A DNA stretch of 64,000 bases from an uncultured Clostridia bacterium (GCA_948466345.1 CAOKAC010000005.1:134406-198405), one strand, 5' to 3'. Numbered from the stretch's first letter, positions 26,643-36,807 are shown. Notes: generated from the sequence alone by a model not told the origin. Made by a program: numbers and translations.

Positions 26643-28031
26643 TTATTTATGTTTCTTTCCAAAAAATTTTTTATCGTTTTTGGCAATCAGTTTTTTTAGC
26701 ATTTTGGGAAATGGACGCTTTTGCATTGGCTGTGGATCAGGCACATCATCTTCCAATGTAAGCTCGGGAACAGGCGTATCCTTGTCGATAAACACGATAC
26801 CCGGGTCCAGACCGTCACTGCATGGCGGGTCTGTTTTATAAAACTCTGTGTGGACGGGGGCGTTTTTGTGCCGCAGCCGGTTTTCTACAAATTGTTTGAA
26901 TAATACGTACAAAACAGCAGTCATAGGGACGCCCAGTACCATGCCGGTAAATCCAAAGAGCCCGCCAGCAGCAGTAATTGCAATGATAATCCAAAGAGAA
27001 CTGATTCCAATGGAATTTCCCAAAATCTTAGGCCCTAGGATGTTGCCGTCAATTTGCTGAATAGCAACTGCGATAATCAGCACCCACAAGAAATCAGCTG
27101 GAGAAACAATCAGTATCAGAATACAGCAAATAATGCCGCCTATTATTGGGCCAAAGAAAGGTACAATGTTTGTAACTCCAATAATTACACTTAGCAGAGG
27201 ATAATATGGGATTTTGAAAAGCCAGAGAACCAGTAAGGATAAAAGGCCGATAATAAAGGAGTCCAATAGCTTACCAACAATAAATCCCCCAAAGGTTTCA
27301 TGTGTGAATCGGGCAAGGCGTATAGTGTTTAAATAAGTTCTTCTCTTGAATAATGCGGAGAGAATTTTCTTCATCTGCGCACAAAGCTTTTCTTTGGAAT
27401 ATAAGAAATAAATTGCGAGGATTATGCCAATGGCAAAGTTTTTTACTTCTCCCACCAACGCACCGCCATAGCTGATGACATAGTTGGCGCCGCTTTGAAT
27501 AAAAGTATAGTACTGAGTAAAAAGATCCTTGATATTTAGGGAGATATCATACTCTGCAAGAAGGGAGGCCAACGTGTCGTGATGCTCGCCCCAAATAGTA
27601 CCAGAGTGCTTTTTCACCAGTTCATCTGCAAAAGTCTGTACATTTTTTATGTAAATGTTCATCTGGCTGCCCAAATCTTCAAAGCTTTCCACAGTCTGCG
27701 GAATGATGGCGTACAGAATGACAGTGATGACGGCGATGGCAGTGAGCATTGTTAGAATTAGAGAAAGCGTTCTGCGTACGGCACGCATATTCCTTTTAGC
27801 ATTTTTAAAAGACAATATCGTTCGCTCATAAAAGCACATAATGGGATTACACAGGTATGCAACGATAAAACCATAAGTAAAGGGGGAGAGTGCGGCAAAA
27901 ATTTTGCTGATCGTGTCCGTTACAGTGCTGAAATTCAATATACATAAAAACACCGCCGCAGATGCGGTGATAGTAAGAAACGCATAAAAGGCAATGGATG
28001 CATATTTCTCATTTCTCTTGAATGGGAGCAT
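26643..28031 (-). CDS. AI-2E family (YtvI/PerM-like) membrane protein
   Basis: A 462-residue polytopic protein with about eight membrane segments: two at the N-terminus, one near residue 85, a soluble stretch, then a cluster (NFAIGIILAIYFLYSKEK, FIIGLLSLLVLWLF, YPLLSVIIGVTNIVPFFGPIIGGIICCILI, LWIIIAITAAGGLFGFTGMVLGVPMTAVLYVLF). The GxTNxVPFFGPIIGG and GxxGMxLGVPxxA motifs define the AI-2E transporter family, which includes ion exchangers of uncertain substrate. About 70 C-terminal residues are charged and cytoplasmic. It lies directly upstream of metK. Confidence 0.85.
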   Translation of the reverse strand: MLPFKRNEKYASIAFYAFLTITASAAVFLCILNFSTVTDTISKIFAALSPFTYGFIVAYLCNPIMCFYERTILSFKNAKRNMRAVRRTLSLILTMLTAIAVITVILYAIIPQTVESFEDLGSQMNIYIKNVQTFADELVKKHSGTIWGEHHDTLASLLAEYDISLNIKDLFTQYYTFIQSGANYVISYGGALVGEVKNFAIGIILAIYFLYSKEKLCAQMKKILSALFKRRTYLNTIRLARFTHETFGGFIVGKLLDSFIIGLLSLLVLWLFKIPYYPLLSVIIGVTNIVPFFGPIIGGIICCILILIVSPADFLWVLIIAVAIQQIDGNILGPKILGNSIGISSLWIIIAITAAGGLFGFTGMVLGVPMTAVLYVLFKQFVENRLRHKNAPVHTEFYKTDPPCSDGLDPGIVFIDKDTPVPELTLEDDVPDPQPMQKRPFPKMLKKLIAKNDKKFFGKKHK

Positions 28032-28432
28032 AAATCAGACCTGTTCTCTCTGGCTTCGGGCCGGTTAACAAAAAAATTCTTACTTTATCTTTATTTTATA
28101 ACAGAACTTCTATGGGGTCAAGAGTATTCTGCCGGAAATGGAGAAAAAAGTCATGCTTTTATTCGATTTAGTAAGGTGCATGCTTGCATCACTGGAATTT
28201 TTTAAAATAGAGAGCAAAATTTTTACGATGAAACTGTAAAATATCCAAGAGGATTGCTGCTCAAATTTAACAAGTGAATTTGTATGTAATGATGAAAAAA
28301 ATGTATAAAAATATAAATAAAGAGGTAATAAATTGTCGTATATATACAATAATAACACGTTTTTCAAAAACAAAGCAAAAAACTTGTTATATTTTGTTCA
28401 TAAAATATACTACATTTTTCAAAAAATAATGC
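28032..28432. other. A+T-rich intergenic region with no gene seen
   Basis: Between the start of the AI-2E-type gene and the promoter at 28433 the sequence is A+T-rich and I see no convincing reading frame. A minus-strand frame at 28110-28373 is low-complexity and lacks a ribosome site. The divergent promoters of the two flanking units presumably lie here. Confidence 0.5.
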
Positions 28433-28438
28433 TATAAT
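28430..28438 (+). promoter_or_regulatory. Extended -10 promoter of the ABC exporter operon
   Basis: TGCTATAAT (TGn extended -10) at 28430-28438; no good -35 box is visible, which an extended -10 can compensate. Confidence 0.55.
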
Positions 28439-28451
28439 ACAAAAAGAATAA

Positions 28452-28529
28452 GAACGCAGGGGGAGTATGCCCTCCTGCGTCTTTCTCCGCGCGGGGCGCG
28501 GAAACTTTCAAAGGAGGATGGTGCTGTAG
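28452..28529 (+). promoter_or_regulatory. Structured leader and three-codon mini-ORF before the ABC permease
   Basis: Two hairpins lie between promoter and gene: 28454-28480 (ACGCAGG/CCTGCGT core) and 28486-28502 (CCGCGC/GCGCGG). The first hairpin's 3' arm contains CCTCC (28471-28475), complementary to the strong ribosome site GGAGG at 28513-28517. That ribosome site abuts ATG-GTG-CTG-TAG (28518-28529), a three-codon reading frame, rather than the permease start. Translational control is a plausible inference. Confidence 0.45.
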
Positions 28530-28551
28530 TTCATTGCAGCTCCGCAGAGCG

Positions 28552-30999
28552 ATGCTAGAACGGATCTGGGAATACCTTACGCGAAATATCAAGATCGCAT
28601 GGAAAAGTGTATTTTTTAACTTTAAACAATATTGCGTTTTTTTCGCGGCAATTTTTATTGTGCAATTGCTGTACGGAATGATGGCGATTTCCGCTACCAA
28701 TAACAATTCCGTGGCATTTCAGCAGATCAAAGAGGAATACGATTATCACTATGTGATTCGTAACCTGACGCTCAGTCAGTACAACTATCTGAAAGAGTAC
28801 AAAAATGCAGATCGTGGTACATTTGACGAGCAAAAGCAACTATACGTCATTGTAGATTATGACAAACGGGTGAATGCGAAAGACGATAAGGAAGTGTATG
28901 ATATTTTCCTGCGTTTCGGTAAGGAAGGCGCAGATGAGGCTATCGTTCAAAAGTATGCCCGTGAATTTGAGGCGGATTATCTGTCCGTGCTTTCTAATAT
29001 TGAAGCGTATCCGTATCAAAACTTCCAAAATGACGCTACCCTGCTTTTGGAATATAATGATCGGGTGGACAGCAATAATACCACCTTCTGGATCATCACT
29101 CTGCTTCTCATCGTGCTGTCGGTGTTCTTGCTGATGTCTATTTACAACATCCGGATGAACCAGTACAAGTTCACTTACGGTGTGTATATGACATTTGGCG
29201 CCGATTTCAAAATGCTGTTCGGCACAGCGTTTTGGGAATTGTTTGTGATCATGCTGGTGACATACATTCCGGCGGTAATCGCATCTACTGTTATCGTGTA
29301 CTTCATTTATGCTCCTTCCGGATTTGCTTTCGCATTCTCCGCGTTGGTGTTCCTGCAGGTATTTATATTCAGCCTTCTGGTTGTCTTGGCTTGTGTATTC
29401 ATGCCCATGCGTGTCACATCTATGCGTCAGCCTATGTCACTGATCGTTACGGAAGACAACTCTAACCTGGTAAGCTCTCCGAGAAAATCTTTCAATCTGC
29501 TGGGCAAAAAGTTCCCACTCCAGTATGAACTGTATTCTATCTGGCGGTTTAGAAAGTATAATTTGCAGTTGCTGACCACTGCAATTGTATTCTGTGCTTT
29601 GTTTATCTGTGGACTGTACCTTGCAAATATTTATACCACAGATTTGAACTATCCCCGTGCCCAGTATCAAATGGAATTGGACTTGGCAAATACCTATATT
29701 TCGTATGATTCCATGCTCAGTAAAGATTTGAATGAACTGAATGAATCTTTCCTGAAAGAATATGGCGATGACTTTGATGAAGATTTCAAGGCGCTGAACG
29801 GAATAGAAACCACGGGTAATGCAACACCTACAGCGGAAGACCCCGATGTGATGCAAAGCCCTGTTACAGAAGCAAAGTATATCAATTCTTTTATGCTTGT
29901 AAATAAAAAAGATATTAAACCTTTTGCTTCCGGATTTTTCGTATATAGAACGAAAGATGCTTACTCTCCTTATACAGGTGAGGGCAGTTACAAAGTGACA
30001 AACGATGTGCTGTATAAAGCGGTGGATCCAAACAACTATGCGGACCTGTTCAGCTTTTTGGAGCAATATGATGTTGAAGGCGATCCAACAAAGATTTTAG
30101 AAAGCAATGGCGACAAACAGTATGTCATTGTGGGCGACTCCAAGAGCAACATTAAAACCTATAAGTTCGATGTAGGCGATAAGGTCGCAGTCAGCACCTA
30201 TAAGAATGCAGTTACCCAGGTAGATTCAAACTTAAGTGGAAAATCTCTTTTGCGCCGTCAGATTAAGAACTATGAGTACACTTATACCGATCTGGAAGTT
30301 TGTGCAGTAATTAAAGATATCCCCTCTGGAAGTGTGCCGGTATACATGCTGAACGATACATATCAGGCCGTTACCGGAAGAGAACCGACTGCAACGCAGC
30401 TCAAGCTCTATACGGATCCCAGTTTGGATGATGCGCATATCACCTTTATTGAAGATGAGATGCGTACCATGCTGATCGAGGAAAATGAGGGTGACATTGG
30501 TGCTGTATCTATCAAAAATATGAACACACTTGCGGAAAATAATATTAAAGCAGACGAACATTATAACGAGCTTTATATTGCAATTTCCATTCTGATTCTT
30601 TGTGTTTCCCCGATCATTTGGTTCTTCTCTCAAACGCTGTATTACTTTAAGCGTGAGAAGGAATTCAATATTATTCAGTCCATGGGTGCAAACGGAAGTG
30701 ACATTCGGATCATCTACCTGCTTGGCGGACTTAGTATGGCGATTATGTCTTTGATTGTGAGTATCCTGCTAAGTTATTTGGGAAGCTATCTGATGTTCTA
30801 TGCATATAACGTCATCGTTCCGAACTTCTCGAACGAATATGTACGGTATACCTTCTATATGCCCTGGTATGCGCTGGTCATTTCTGTAGTAATGTCTGTG
30901 GCGTGCGGATTCTTTTCCGCATATCTGCCCTACAGAAGCTACTTCAAGAATCGCTATTCGCTGGAAAACGGCGGTAGCGGTGTAGAACATGAAGAGTGA
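28552..30999 (+). CDS. FtsX-type ABC transporter permease
   Basis: About 815 residues. Topology read from hydrophobicity: one helix near residue 35, three helices between about 180 and 290, another near 345, a roughly 330-residue extracellular domain, and three C-terminal helices; two FtsX/MacB-like modules are thus recognisable. Such permeases pair with LolD/MacB-type ATPases to export peptides or confer peptide-antibiotic resistance. The start is uncertain: ATG 28552 has no ribosome site, and an in-frame TTG at 28534 lies five bases after the mini-ORF stop. Its ATPase follows 68 bases downstream. Confidence 0.8.
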   Translation: MLERIWEYLTRNIKIAWKSVFFNFKQYCVFFAAIFIVQLLYGMMAISATNNNSVAFQQIKEEYDYHYVIRNLTLSQYNYLKEYKNADRGTFDEQKQLYVIVDYDKRVNAKDDKEVYDIFLRFGKEGADEAIVQKYAREFEADYLSVLSNIEAYPYQNFQNDATLLLEYNDRVDSNNTTFWIITLLLIVLSVFLLMSIYNIRMNQYKFTYGVYMTFGADFKMLFGTAFWELFVIMLVTYIPAVIASTVIVYFIYAPSGFAFAFSALVFLQVFIFSLLVVLACVFMPMRVTSMRQPMSLIVTEDNSNLVSSPRKSFNLLGKKFPLQYELYSIWRFRKYNLQLLTTAIVFCALFICGLYLANIYTTDLNYPRAQYQMELDLANTYISYDSMLSKDLNELNESFLKEYGDDFDEDFKALNGIETTGNATPTAEDPDVMQSPVTEAKYINSFMLVNKKDIKPFASGFFVYRTKDAYSPYTGEGSYKVTNDVLYKAVDPNNYADLFSFLEQYDVEGDPTKILESNGDKQYVIVGDSKSNIKTYKFDVGDKVAVSTYKNAVTQVDSNLSGKSLLRRQIKNYEYTYTDLEVCAVIKDIPSGSVPVYMLNDTYQAVTGREPTATQLKLYTDPSLDDAHITFIEDEMRTMLIEENEGDIGAVSIKNMNTLAENNIKADEHYNELYIAISILILCVSPIIWFFSQTLYYFKREKEFNIIQSMGANGSDIRIIYLLGGLSMAIMSLIVSILLSYLGSYLMFYAYNVIVPNFSNEYVRYTFYMPWYALVISVVMSVACGFFSAYLPYRSYFKNRYSLENGGSGVEHEE

Positions 31000-31067
31000 T
31001 CTGTCTCCCGGAATTTTTAATATAACCTATGATTGGGCAGCAGTGCTGCCAGGAAAGGATGCAATAA

Positions 31068-31799
31068 ATGGCTACCAATACAGAATATATGCTGCAGACG
31101 GAAAGTGTCATTAAGCAGTACAGACAGTCCGAATCTGTAATCACGGCAGTAAACCGTGCAAATATTAAAGTGGAAAAGGGCGAGTTTGTGGCAATTATCG
31201 GATCTTCCGGTTCCGGTAAATCTACTTTTCTGCACATTTGCGCCGGCTTAGACCGGGCAAATGCCGGACGTATTCTCATAGACAATGTAGAAATTACTAA
31301 GATGGGCGCTGATCAGCTAGGCCGATTCAGAGGGGAAAATATGGGCTTCATTTACCAGAGGCACAACCTGATTCCTCAGTTTACTGCACTGGAGAATATT
31401 CTGCTCCCTACAGTTATGTGTAATAAGCCAGATATGTCTTATCAGGAATCTTTGCGTGAACTTGTTGAGCATCTGGGTTTGAGCGAGCGTCTGCACCACT
31501 TGCCCAGCGAGATGTCCGGTGGTCAGTGCCAGAGAGTTGCGATTGCCCGTGCACTGATTAACAACCCCCAAATCCTGTTTGCTGACGAACCTACAGGTAA
31601 CTTGGACCGCGCAAATGCGGACGAAGTTCTGAAGCTGCTTTTGAAAATTCGTGAAACCAGAGGTCAGACTTTGTTGATGGTAACCCACGACCTCGCGATT
31701 GCAGAAATGGCAGACCGTATTTTCCGTATGGATAATGGTGTACTTACTTTGGACCGTGATTATATAGGCGGCAATAAGAAAACAATAGACACATATTAA
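31068..31799 (+). CDS. ABC transporter ATP-binding protein (MacB/LolD type)
   Basis: This 243-residue ATPase has Walker A IIGSSGSGKSTFLH near residue 43, the Q-loop GFIYQRHNLIPQFTALENILLP, signature MSGGQCQRVAIARAL, Walker B ILFADEPTGNLD and the H-loop MVTHD. The 'ADEPTGNLD' form and short length fit the ATPases that partner FtsX-type permeases. It is co-directional with and just after the permease; a small GGCAGC/GCTGCC hairpin lies between the two genes, perhaps tuning relative expression. It ends at a terminator. Confidence 0.93.
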   Translation: MATNTEYMLQTESVIKQYRQSESVITAVNRANIKVEKGEFVAIIGSSGSGKSTFLHICAGLDRANAGRILIDNVEITKMGADQLGRFRGENMGFIYQRHNLIPQFTALENILLPTVMCNKPDMSYQESLRELVEHLGLSERLHHLPSEMSGGQCQRVAIARALINNPQILFADEPTGNLDRANADEVLKLLLKIRETRGQTLLMVTHDLAIAEMADRIFRMDNGVLTLDRDYIGGNKKTIDTY

Positions 31800-31804
31800 A
31801 ATAC

Positions 31805-31839
31805 AAAAAGAAAAGGAGCCAACGGCTCCTTTTCTTTTT
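31805..31839 (+). terminator. Terminator of the ABC exporter operon
   Basis: Perfect 16-bp stem AAAAAGAAAAGGAGCC and complement with loop AAC, T-rich tail. Confidence 0.9.
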
Positions 31840-31961
31840 GTAGAGTTACCGCGAAAAGATACAAAAAAGTTTGGTCGAAGGGTATTTCATGAAAGAAAAA
31901 AGCAGTTGACTGCCCCGAAATGTCTTTTTATAAAAAAATTCATATAAAATATAGAAAACTA

Positions 31962-31990
31962 TTGATAAAAATTATATATTATGATATAAT
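31962..31990 (+). promoter_or_regulatory. Promoter of DUF4838/dockerin gene 1
   Basis: TTGATA (31962-31967), 17 bases, TATAAT (31985-31990). Confidence 0.75.
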
Positions 31991-32037
31991 TTTAACAACT
32001 TGTAAATGCTTCGTGAAGTGAAGATGGGAGTAGACAA

Positions 32038-34242
32038 ATGAAGAAATTAATTTCATTCATGCTTTTGCTTGGAATGCTTAGTGGTATGCTGAGCATCGGG
32101 ATTGCTGCACACAATTTTGTGGTGGACGATACGTTCGCTTTAGGGGACGTAAATGAAGATGGCGTTGCGGATCCTACAGACGCACTGGAGGTAGCTCGTT
32201 ACTTGGCGGATGTGGAAGGTGCGAATGTGATACGGGACGCTGCAGATATGGATGCAGACGGCCAGGTAAGTGCATATGACGCATTGCAGTTTAAAATGTG
32301 CATAGCCGGCGCAAAGAACTTTTCCGATTATGAAAAATCAGGAAATGGGGAGGCGTTATATAACCTTACAATTGCCGGCAATCCCATCGATACATATAGT
32401 CTGGTTGTTCCGGAAAATTTACCGGACGATACAGAGGAAAACAAAGATGTGTATGGGATGAACGCCTATTTTGCGGCGAAGGAAATGCGCAAATATATTC
32501 AAATTGCTACTGGCGTAGAGGTTCCGATTGTGAAGGGAACTTGGACAACGCCGGGCGCTATTATTTTTCATATTGAGGATGAGACCGGAGAACTTGGAAT
32601 AGAGGGTTACATCTATTCTGTGGAACAGGGACAGCTGCATATTTATGGAACGCGGCGTGGCTGTATGTATGCGGTGTATGATATTTTGGAATCGTATCTT
32701 GGATATCGGTTCTATAACAGCGATGAAACGATGCTTTACAAAAAACGTACAGCGGATATTTCGGAAGGCGTATATGAAAAGAAAATTCCGCTTATGAGCT
32801 TCCGGGTAGTTGGTCAGACGTTCAATAATCGTGATCAGTATAGCTTCCCAAGGAAAATGAACGGATCTAATTCTACATATTCCTACTATAGTGGAACCTC
32901 AACAGGTCCTCACTTTATCAATGCCCATTCTTTCCAGTATCAGTGGCAGATGTATTCAGGACCTGTTGCGCCGGAAGGAACGGAGCGTCCTTTATCGTAT
33001 CGGTATGAAAACGGCGATACAAGCAGAGGCGACCTAGTATGGAATCCCTGCTTTACGGATGATGGAATCTACGAACAACTGTTTGAGGGGCTGGTGCTCA
33101 TTGCAAAAATGATTACAGAGGAGTGGGGAAGTCATACTTTCCGCCCAGAAACATCCAGTCTGTCGTTTTCTCCAAATGATACGGACGGTTCCACTGGAAT
33201 CATGTGTAAGTGCGCAAACTGTGCTGCAATGTATGCCGAGAATGGTCTTATGGGTGCTATTGTAAATATGGCAAACCGCGCCGCAGTGGATATTCAGGAT
33301 TATTATCCCGGTATGAAAATTATGTGTGGTATGTATGAGCATGCTATGCCAAACAACATTTATCCGGACAAAAATCTTATAATATACTACTGGGGAACCG
33401 GATGCAACAATCATTTGCTTGGAAGCGGGGATTGCGGAGACAACGTGAATTTGCTAGGCAAAAGCAATACGTTGGATGAAAAATGCTTGAAGGCGTGGGG
33501 CGATGCTTGTGCACAGACCGGCGCGGAACTGTGGTTTTGGTATTATCCGGTAACGTATAGCTATTATTTGGTAGGCTGTCCGAATATTATTAATATTTAT
33601 AATGATTTAAAGTTTTTGGTTGAAGAGTGCCATGTGACTGGATTTTATCATGAGGGCGGCGGCCGTACCTACAATTTTGAAACATTGAAAGCATATCTCT
33701 CTTCACGAATGGCAGCAGATCCGGATATGACGGAAGAAGAGTTTGTTGATATTTTAAAGGAATATCTGTACATGTATTACGGCGAAGGATATGAGGAATT
33801 GTATCAATATATTCTTATGCAGAATGAAGCTGGAGACCGTGCAGGTTGCTTTATGAACAACTATGACCGTCCGCGGCAAATGTACGATTTTGCGTATATT
33901 GATGAACATTATGAAGAAATGAGAACGCTGCTTACAGAGGCGCGTAATAAGGCAAAGACGACGGAACAAGAAACGAGAATTGATACTTTGCTTGCATGCT
34001 GCGACTTTTTGGGACTTTCCTGCGTACATCATCGGTATTATAAAAACGGGACGGAAGAGAGCCGTACTTTGTACATGGAGAGATACGACAACATGTATAA
34101 CTATATCAAGAATAATAATATAGTTGTTTTCCCGGATGAGAGCGTATATAAGTTGCCAAGCACGATCAGCTATACAGAAGACCCCATGTATCAGTTTTAT
34201 GGAAATGAGCGTCCTGGTATCGGCAGATATCCAGAAAAATAA
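32038..34242 (+). CDS. Secreted DUF4838-like protein with N-terminal dockerin, paralogue 1
   Basis: The 734-residue protein has a signal peptide (first about 23 residues). Residues 34-95 are a type I dockerin: LGDVNEDGVADPTDALEVARYL and DAADMDADGQVSAYDALQFKMCI, with both Ca-binding loops intact. The rest matches DUF4838-type proteins: a GH67-N-like segment (QLHIYGTRRGCMYAVYDILESYLGYRFY), the cysteine motif CKCANC near residue 390, GTGCNNHLLGSGDCGD, FWYYPVTYSYYLVGCPNI and YHEGGGRTYNFE. The domain's reaction is unknown; relatives occur beside glycoside hydrolases. Own promoter and terminator. First of three tandem paralogues. Confidence 0.85.
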   Translation: MKKLISFMLLLGMLSGMLSIGIAAHNFVVDDTFALGDVNEDGVADPTDALEVARYLADVEGANVIRDAADMDADGQVSAYDALQFKMCIAGAKNFSDYEKSGNGEALYNLTIAGNPIDTYSLVVPENLPDDTEENKDVYGMNAYFAAKEMRKYIQIATGVEVPIVKGTWTTPGAIIFHIEDETGELGIEGYIYSVEQGQLHIYGTRRGCMYAVYDILESYLGYRFYNSDETMLYKKRTADISEGVYEKKIPLMSFRVVGQTFNNRDQYSFPRKMNGSNSTYSYYSGTSTGPHFINAHSFQYQWQMYSGPVAPEGTERPLSYRYENGDTSRGDLVWNPCFTDDGIYEQLFEGLVLIAKMITEEWGSHTFRPETSSLSFSPNDTDGSTGIMCKCANCAAMYAENGLMGAIVNMANRAAVDIQDYYPGMKIMCGMYEHAMPNNIYPDKNLIIYYWGTGCNNHLLGSGDCGDNVNLLGKSNTLDEKCLKAWGDACAQTGAELWFWYYPVTYSYYLVGCPNIINIYNDLKFLVEECHVTGFYHEGGGRTYNFETLKAYLSSRMAADPDMTEEEFVDILKEYLYMYYGEGYEELYQYILMQNEAGDRAGCFMNNYDRPRQMYDFAYIDEHYEEMRTLLTEARNKAKTTEQETRIDTLLACCDFLGLSCVHHRYYKNGTEESRTLYMERYDNMYNYIKNNNIVVFPDESVYKLPSTISYTEDPMYQFYGNERPGIGRYPEK

Positions 34243-34250
34243 AAAGTGGA

Positions 34251-34278
34251 AAGGACTCCCTATGGGAGTCCTTTTTTT
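34251..34278 (+). terminator. Terminator of DUF4838 gene 1
   Basis: Stem AAGGACTCCC/GGGAGTCCTT with a TAT loop and T run. Confidence 0.9.
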
Positions 34279-34393
34279 AGCTAATTGAACACAGGGTTGC
34301 GAAAAAATTGCGTACGCTTTTAGGCTTGCTTAAAACATGGATAAATAAAAGCAGTATTGATTTATTAAATTATAATAAAAATATAATAATCTA

Positions 34394-34422
34394 TTGAAAA
34401 TGTTTATACATTATGTTAATAT
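34394..34422 (+). promoter_or_regulatory. Promoter of DUF4838/dockerin gene 2
   Basis: TTGAAA (34394-34399), 17 bases, TAATAT (34417-34422). Confidence 0.65.
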
Positions 34423-34467
34423 GTACCTATCTAAATACAATCCTTGAGAAGAGAAAGGAGAAATTGG

Positions 34468-36633
34468 ATGAGAAAAATAGTATCACTGGTGCTGATGCTT
34501 TCAATGCTGGCAGGTATGCTTAGTATCAGCGCTGCAGCAAGATCGGTAAGAATTGATGAAACATTCACTTTAGGCGATGTAAATGGGGATGGCGTTGCGG
34601 ATCCTACGGACGCGCTGGAAGTGGCAAGATATCTTGCAGATGTGGAAGGTGCGAGCGTAATACGAAATGCTGCGGATATAGATGCAGACGGGCAAGTAAG
34701 CGCGTATGATGCACTCCAGTTTAAAATGTGTATAGCCGGTGCAAAACAGTGGTCTGACTATGAAACCGATGGAGCGGCTTTGTATCGGTTTACAATAGGA
34801 GGCAATTCCATCGACACATACAGTCTTGTGGTTCCGGCAGATACTGACCCCGAAACCAGCAATGCACATTATGCAGCGGAAATGATGCAAAAGCATATTA
34901 AAGAGGCCACAGGTTCTGAACTGCAAATTGTTTATGGAGAAAAGACTACAGAAAACGGTATTTATTTTCACGCGATTGATGAGTTAAGCGAGCAGGGGCT
35001 GGAACTTGGATTGGACGGGTATATTTATGAAGTTGCGAACGGACAACTGCACATTTATGGTACCCGGCGGGGCAATATGTATGCCGTTTATGAAATAATA
35101 GAAGAATACATGGGCTACCGGTTCTTCAGCGGACCGCAAACCTTGTTATATAAGAATAGAATGTCGGATGTGCCGGAGGGTATGTATATAAAAGAAATAC
35201 CACCGCTCTCCTTCCGATTTTGTGTGCAGACCTTTGATACCACCGGCGCGGAGGATTATTTTTTTCCAAGAAAATTGAACGGAACACAGCTATACGGATA
35301 TACGGAAGAAAGATTTGGAACACTGACCGGCCCCCACTTTATTAACGCTCATTCTTTTGGATGGTATTATAGAATGGCTACTGGTCCGGAAAATGCGCCT
35401 ACGCTAAATGAGCGTTACCAGCAAGGTGTGCAGAAAGATGAATCTATATGGCAGCCTTGCTTTACCAGTGAAGAATCCTATAATCAGATGTTTACTGGAT
35501 TGTATTTGTGTATTAAGATGGTTACAGAGGAATGGGCAAATGTTGTATTGCGTAGAGAATCCTCATCTATGTCATTTTCCATTTGTGATAATATAAAGTT
35601 TTGCAAATGTGCCGATTGCTCTACACTCTATTCCACAAACGGGTATGCAGGCGGAAGCGTATACATTGCCAACCGTGCGGTAGAGGATATACAGCAGTAT
35701 TATCCTGATCTGAAGCTATATTTGATTCTTTATGATCATACGATTCCTCAGGATATTTTCCCTCATGAAGATCTCATTATCATGTTTTGTCATAACGGCT
35801 GCAATAATCATGTGATTGGTAGCGGCGGTTGTGGAGACAACTTAACACAGTTGAACTACAGCAATAAATACGAAGAAGCGGCTTTGCAGGCATGGGGAGA
35901 TATCTGTGCACAAACTGGAGCCGAATTGTGGCTTTGGTACTACCCGGTAACGTGTCACTATTATCTTGTAGGCTGTCCGAATATCTATAACATTTGGGCG
36001 GACATTGTGAATGTGGTGAACATGTACAATGTTACCGGCATATATTATGAAGGCGGCGGCCGTACCTACAATTTTGAAGCCTTGAAGGCATATATCGCCT
36101 CCCGGGTTATCGTGGACCCAGATATGGCGGAAGAGGAATTTGTTGCACTTGTAAAAGAATACTTGTATATGTACTATGGTGACGGCAATGAAGAATTGTT
36201 CGATTTTATTGTGATGCAGAATGAGGCAGGCGACCGTGCAGGCTGTTTTGTCAACAACTATGACCGGCCTCGTCAGATGTATGATTATACGTATATTGAT
36301 GAACATTATGAAGAAATGCGGACTCTGCTGACAACAGCATTGGAAAAGGCGCAAACCAGCAACCAGCGCGATAGAATTGAAACGCTGATCGCCTGCTTTG
36401 ATTTCCTAGGACTTACCTGTGTGCACCATCGCTACTATAAAGGAAATGACGATGCGCTTCGGCAGTTGTACATGGAACGGTATGACGCAATGTACAATTA
36501 TATTAAGAACAACGATATGGTGATATTCTCTAACGATGAGCCATACTCGATCCCTGGCAGCATCAGCTATAAGGAAGACCCGATGTTCCAATTCTATGGA
36601 GAAGAAAGAAGCGGCGTGACCAGATATCCGTGA
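34468..36633 (+). CDS. Secreted DUF4838-like protein with N-terminal dockerin, paralogue 2
   Basis: This 721-residue protein starts MRKIVSLVLMLSMLAGMLSI (signal peptide) with AAAGGAG just upstream of ATG 34468. The dockerin (residues about 33-95) reads LGDVNGDGVADPTDALEVARYL then DIDADGQVSAYDALQFKMCI. The DUF4838 landmarks are GTRRGNMYAVYEIIEEYMGYRFF, CKCADC near residue 378, GCNNHVIGSGGCGDN, LWYYPVTCHYYLVGCPNI and YEGGGRTYNFEALK. It is close to paralogue 3 in the second half (AGCFVNNYDRPRQMYDY, FDFLGL-CVHHRYYKG). Dockerin amino acids are almost identical to paralogue 1 although many codons differ, indicating selection on the protein. Confidence 0.85.
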   Translation: MRKIVSLVLMLSMLAGMLSISAAARSVRIDETFTLGDVNGDGVADPTDALEVARYLADVEGASVIRNAADIDADGQVSAYDALQFKMCIAGAKQWSDYETDGAALYRFTIGGNSIDTYSLVVPADTDPETSNAHYAAEMMQKHIKEATGSELQIVYGEKTTENGIYFHAIDELSEQGLELGLDGYIYEVANGQLHIYGTRRGNMYAVYEIIEEYMGYRFFSGPQTLLYKNRMSDVPEGMYIKEIPPLSFRFCVQTFDTTGAEDYFFPRKLNGTQLYGYTEERFGTLTGPHFINAHSFGWYYRMATGPENAPTLNERYQQGVQKDESIWQPCFTSEESYNQMFTGLYLCIKMVTEEWANVVLRRESSSMSFSICDNIKFCKCADCSTLYSTNGYAGGSVYIANRAVEDIQQYYPDLKLYLILYDHTIPQDIFPHEDLIIMFCHNGCNNHVIGSGGCGDNLTQLNYSNKYEEAALQAWGDICAQTGAELWLWYYPVTCHYYLVGCPNIYNIWADIVNVVNMYNVTGIYYEGGGRTYNFEALKAYIASRVIVDPDMAEEEFVALVKEYLYMYYGDGNEELFDFIVMQNEAGDRAGCFVNNYDRPRQMYDYTYIDEHYEEMRTLLTTALEKAQTSNQRDRIETLIACFDFLGLTCVHHRYYKGNDDALRQLYMERYDAMYNYIKNNDMVIFSNDEPYSIPGSISYKEDPMFQFYGEERSGVTRYP

Positions 36634-36669
36634 TTCGTTAAGGTGAATAAAGCAATTGGTCCACTATTT

Positions 36670-36712
36670 CATAAAAAAAAGAGCTCTGTCTTGCAGAGCT
36701 CTCTTTTTTATG
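36670..36712 (+). terminator. Terminator of DUF4838 gene 2
   Basis: Stem with core GAGCTCTG/CAGAGCTC flanked by complementary A and T runs. Confidence 0.85.
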
Positions 36713-36807
36713 AAAGTATAAAAGTATATTCAAAAAAATAATGCATTTTATTTACAAAATAGAAACAAGGCTTCTGTGATTTTTGTACAAAAAAATCAAA
36801 AAAATAC

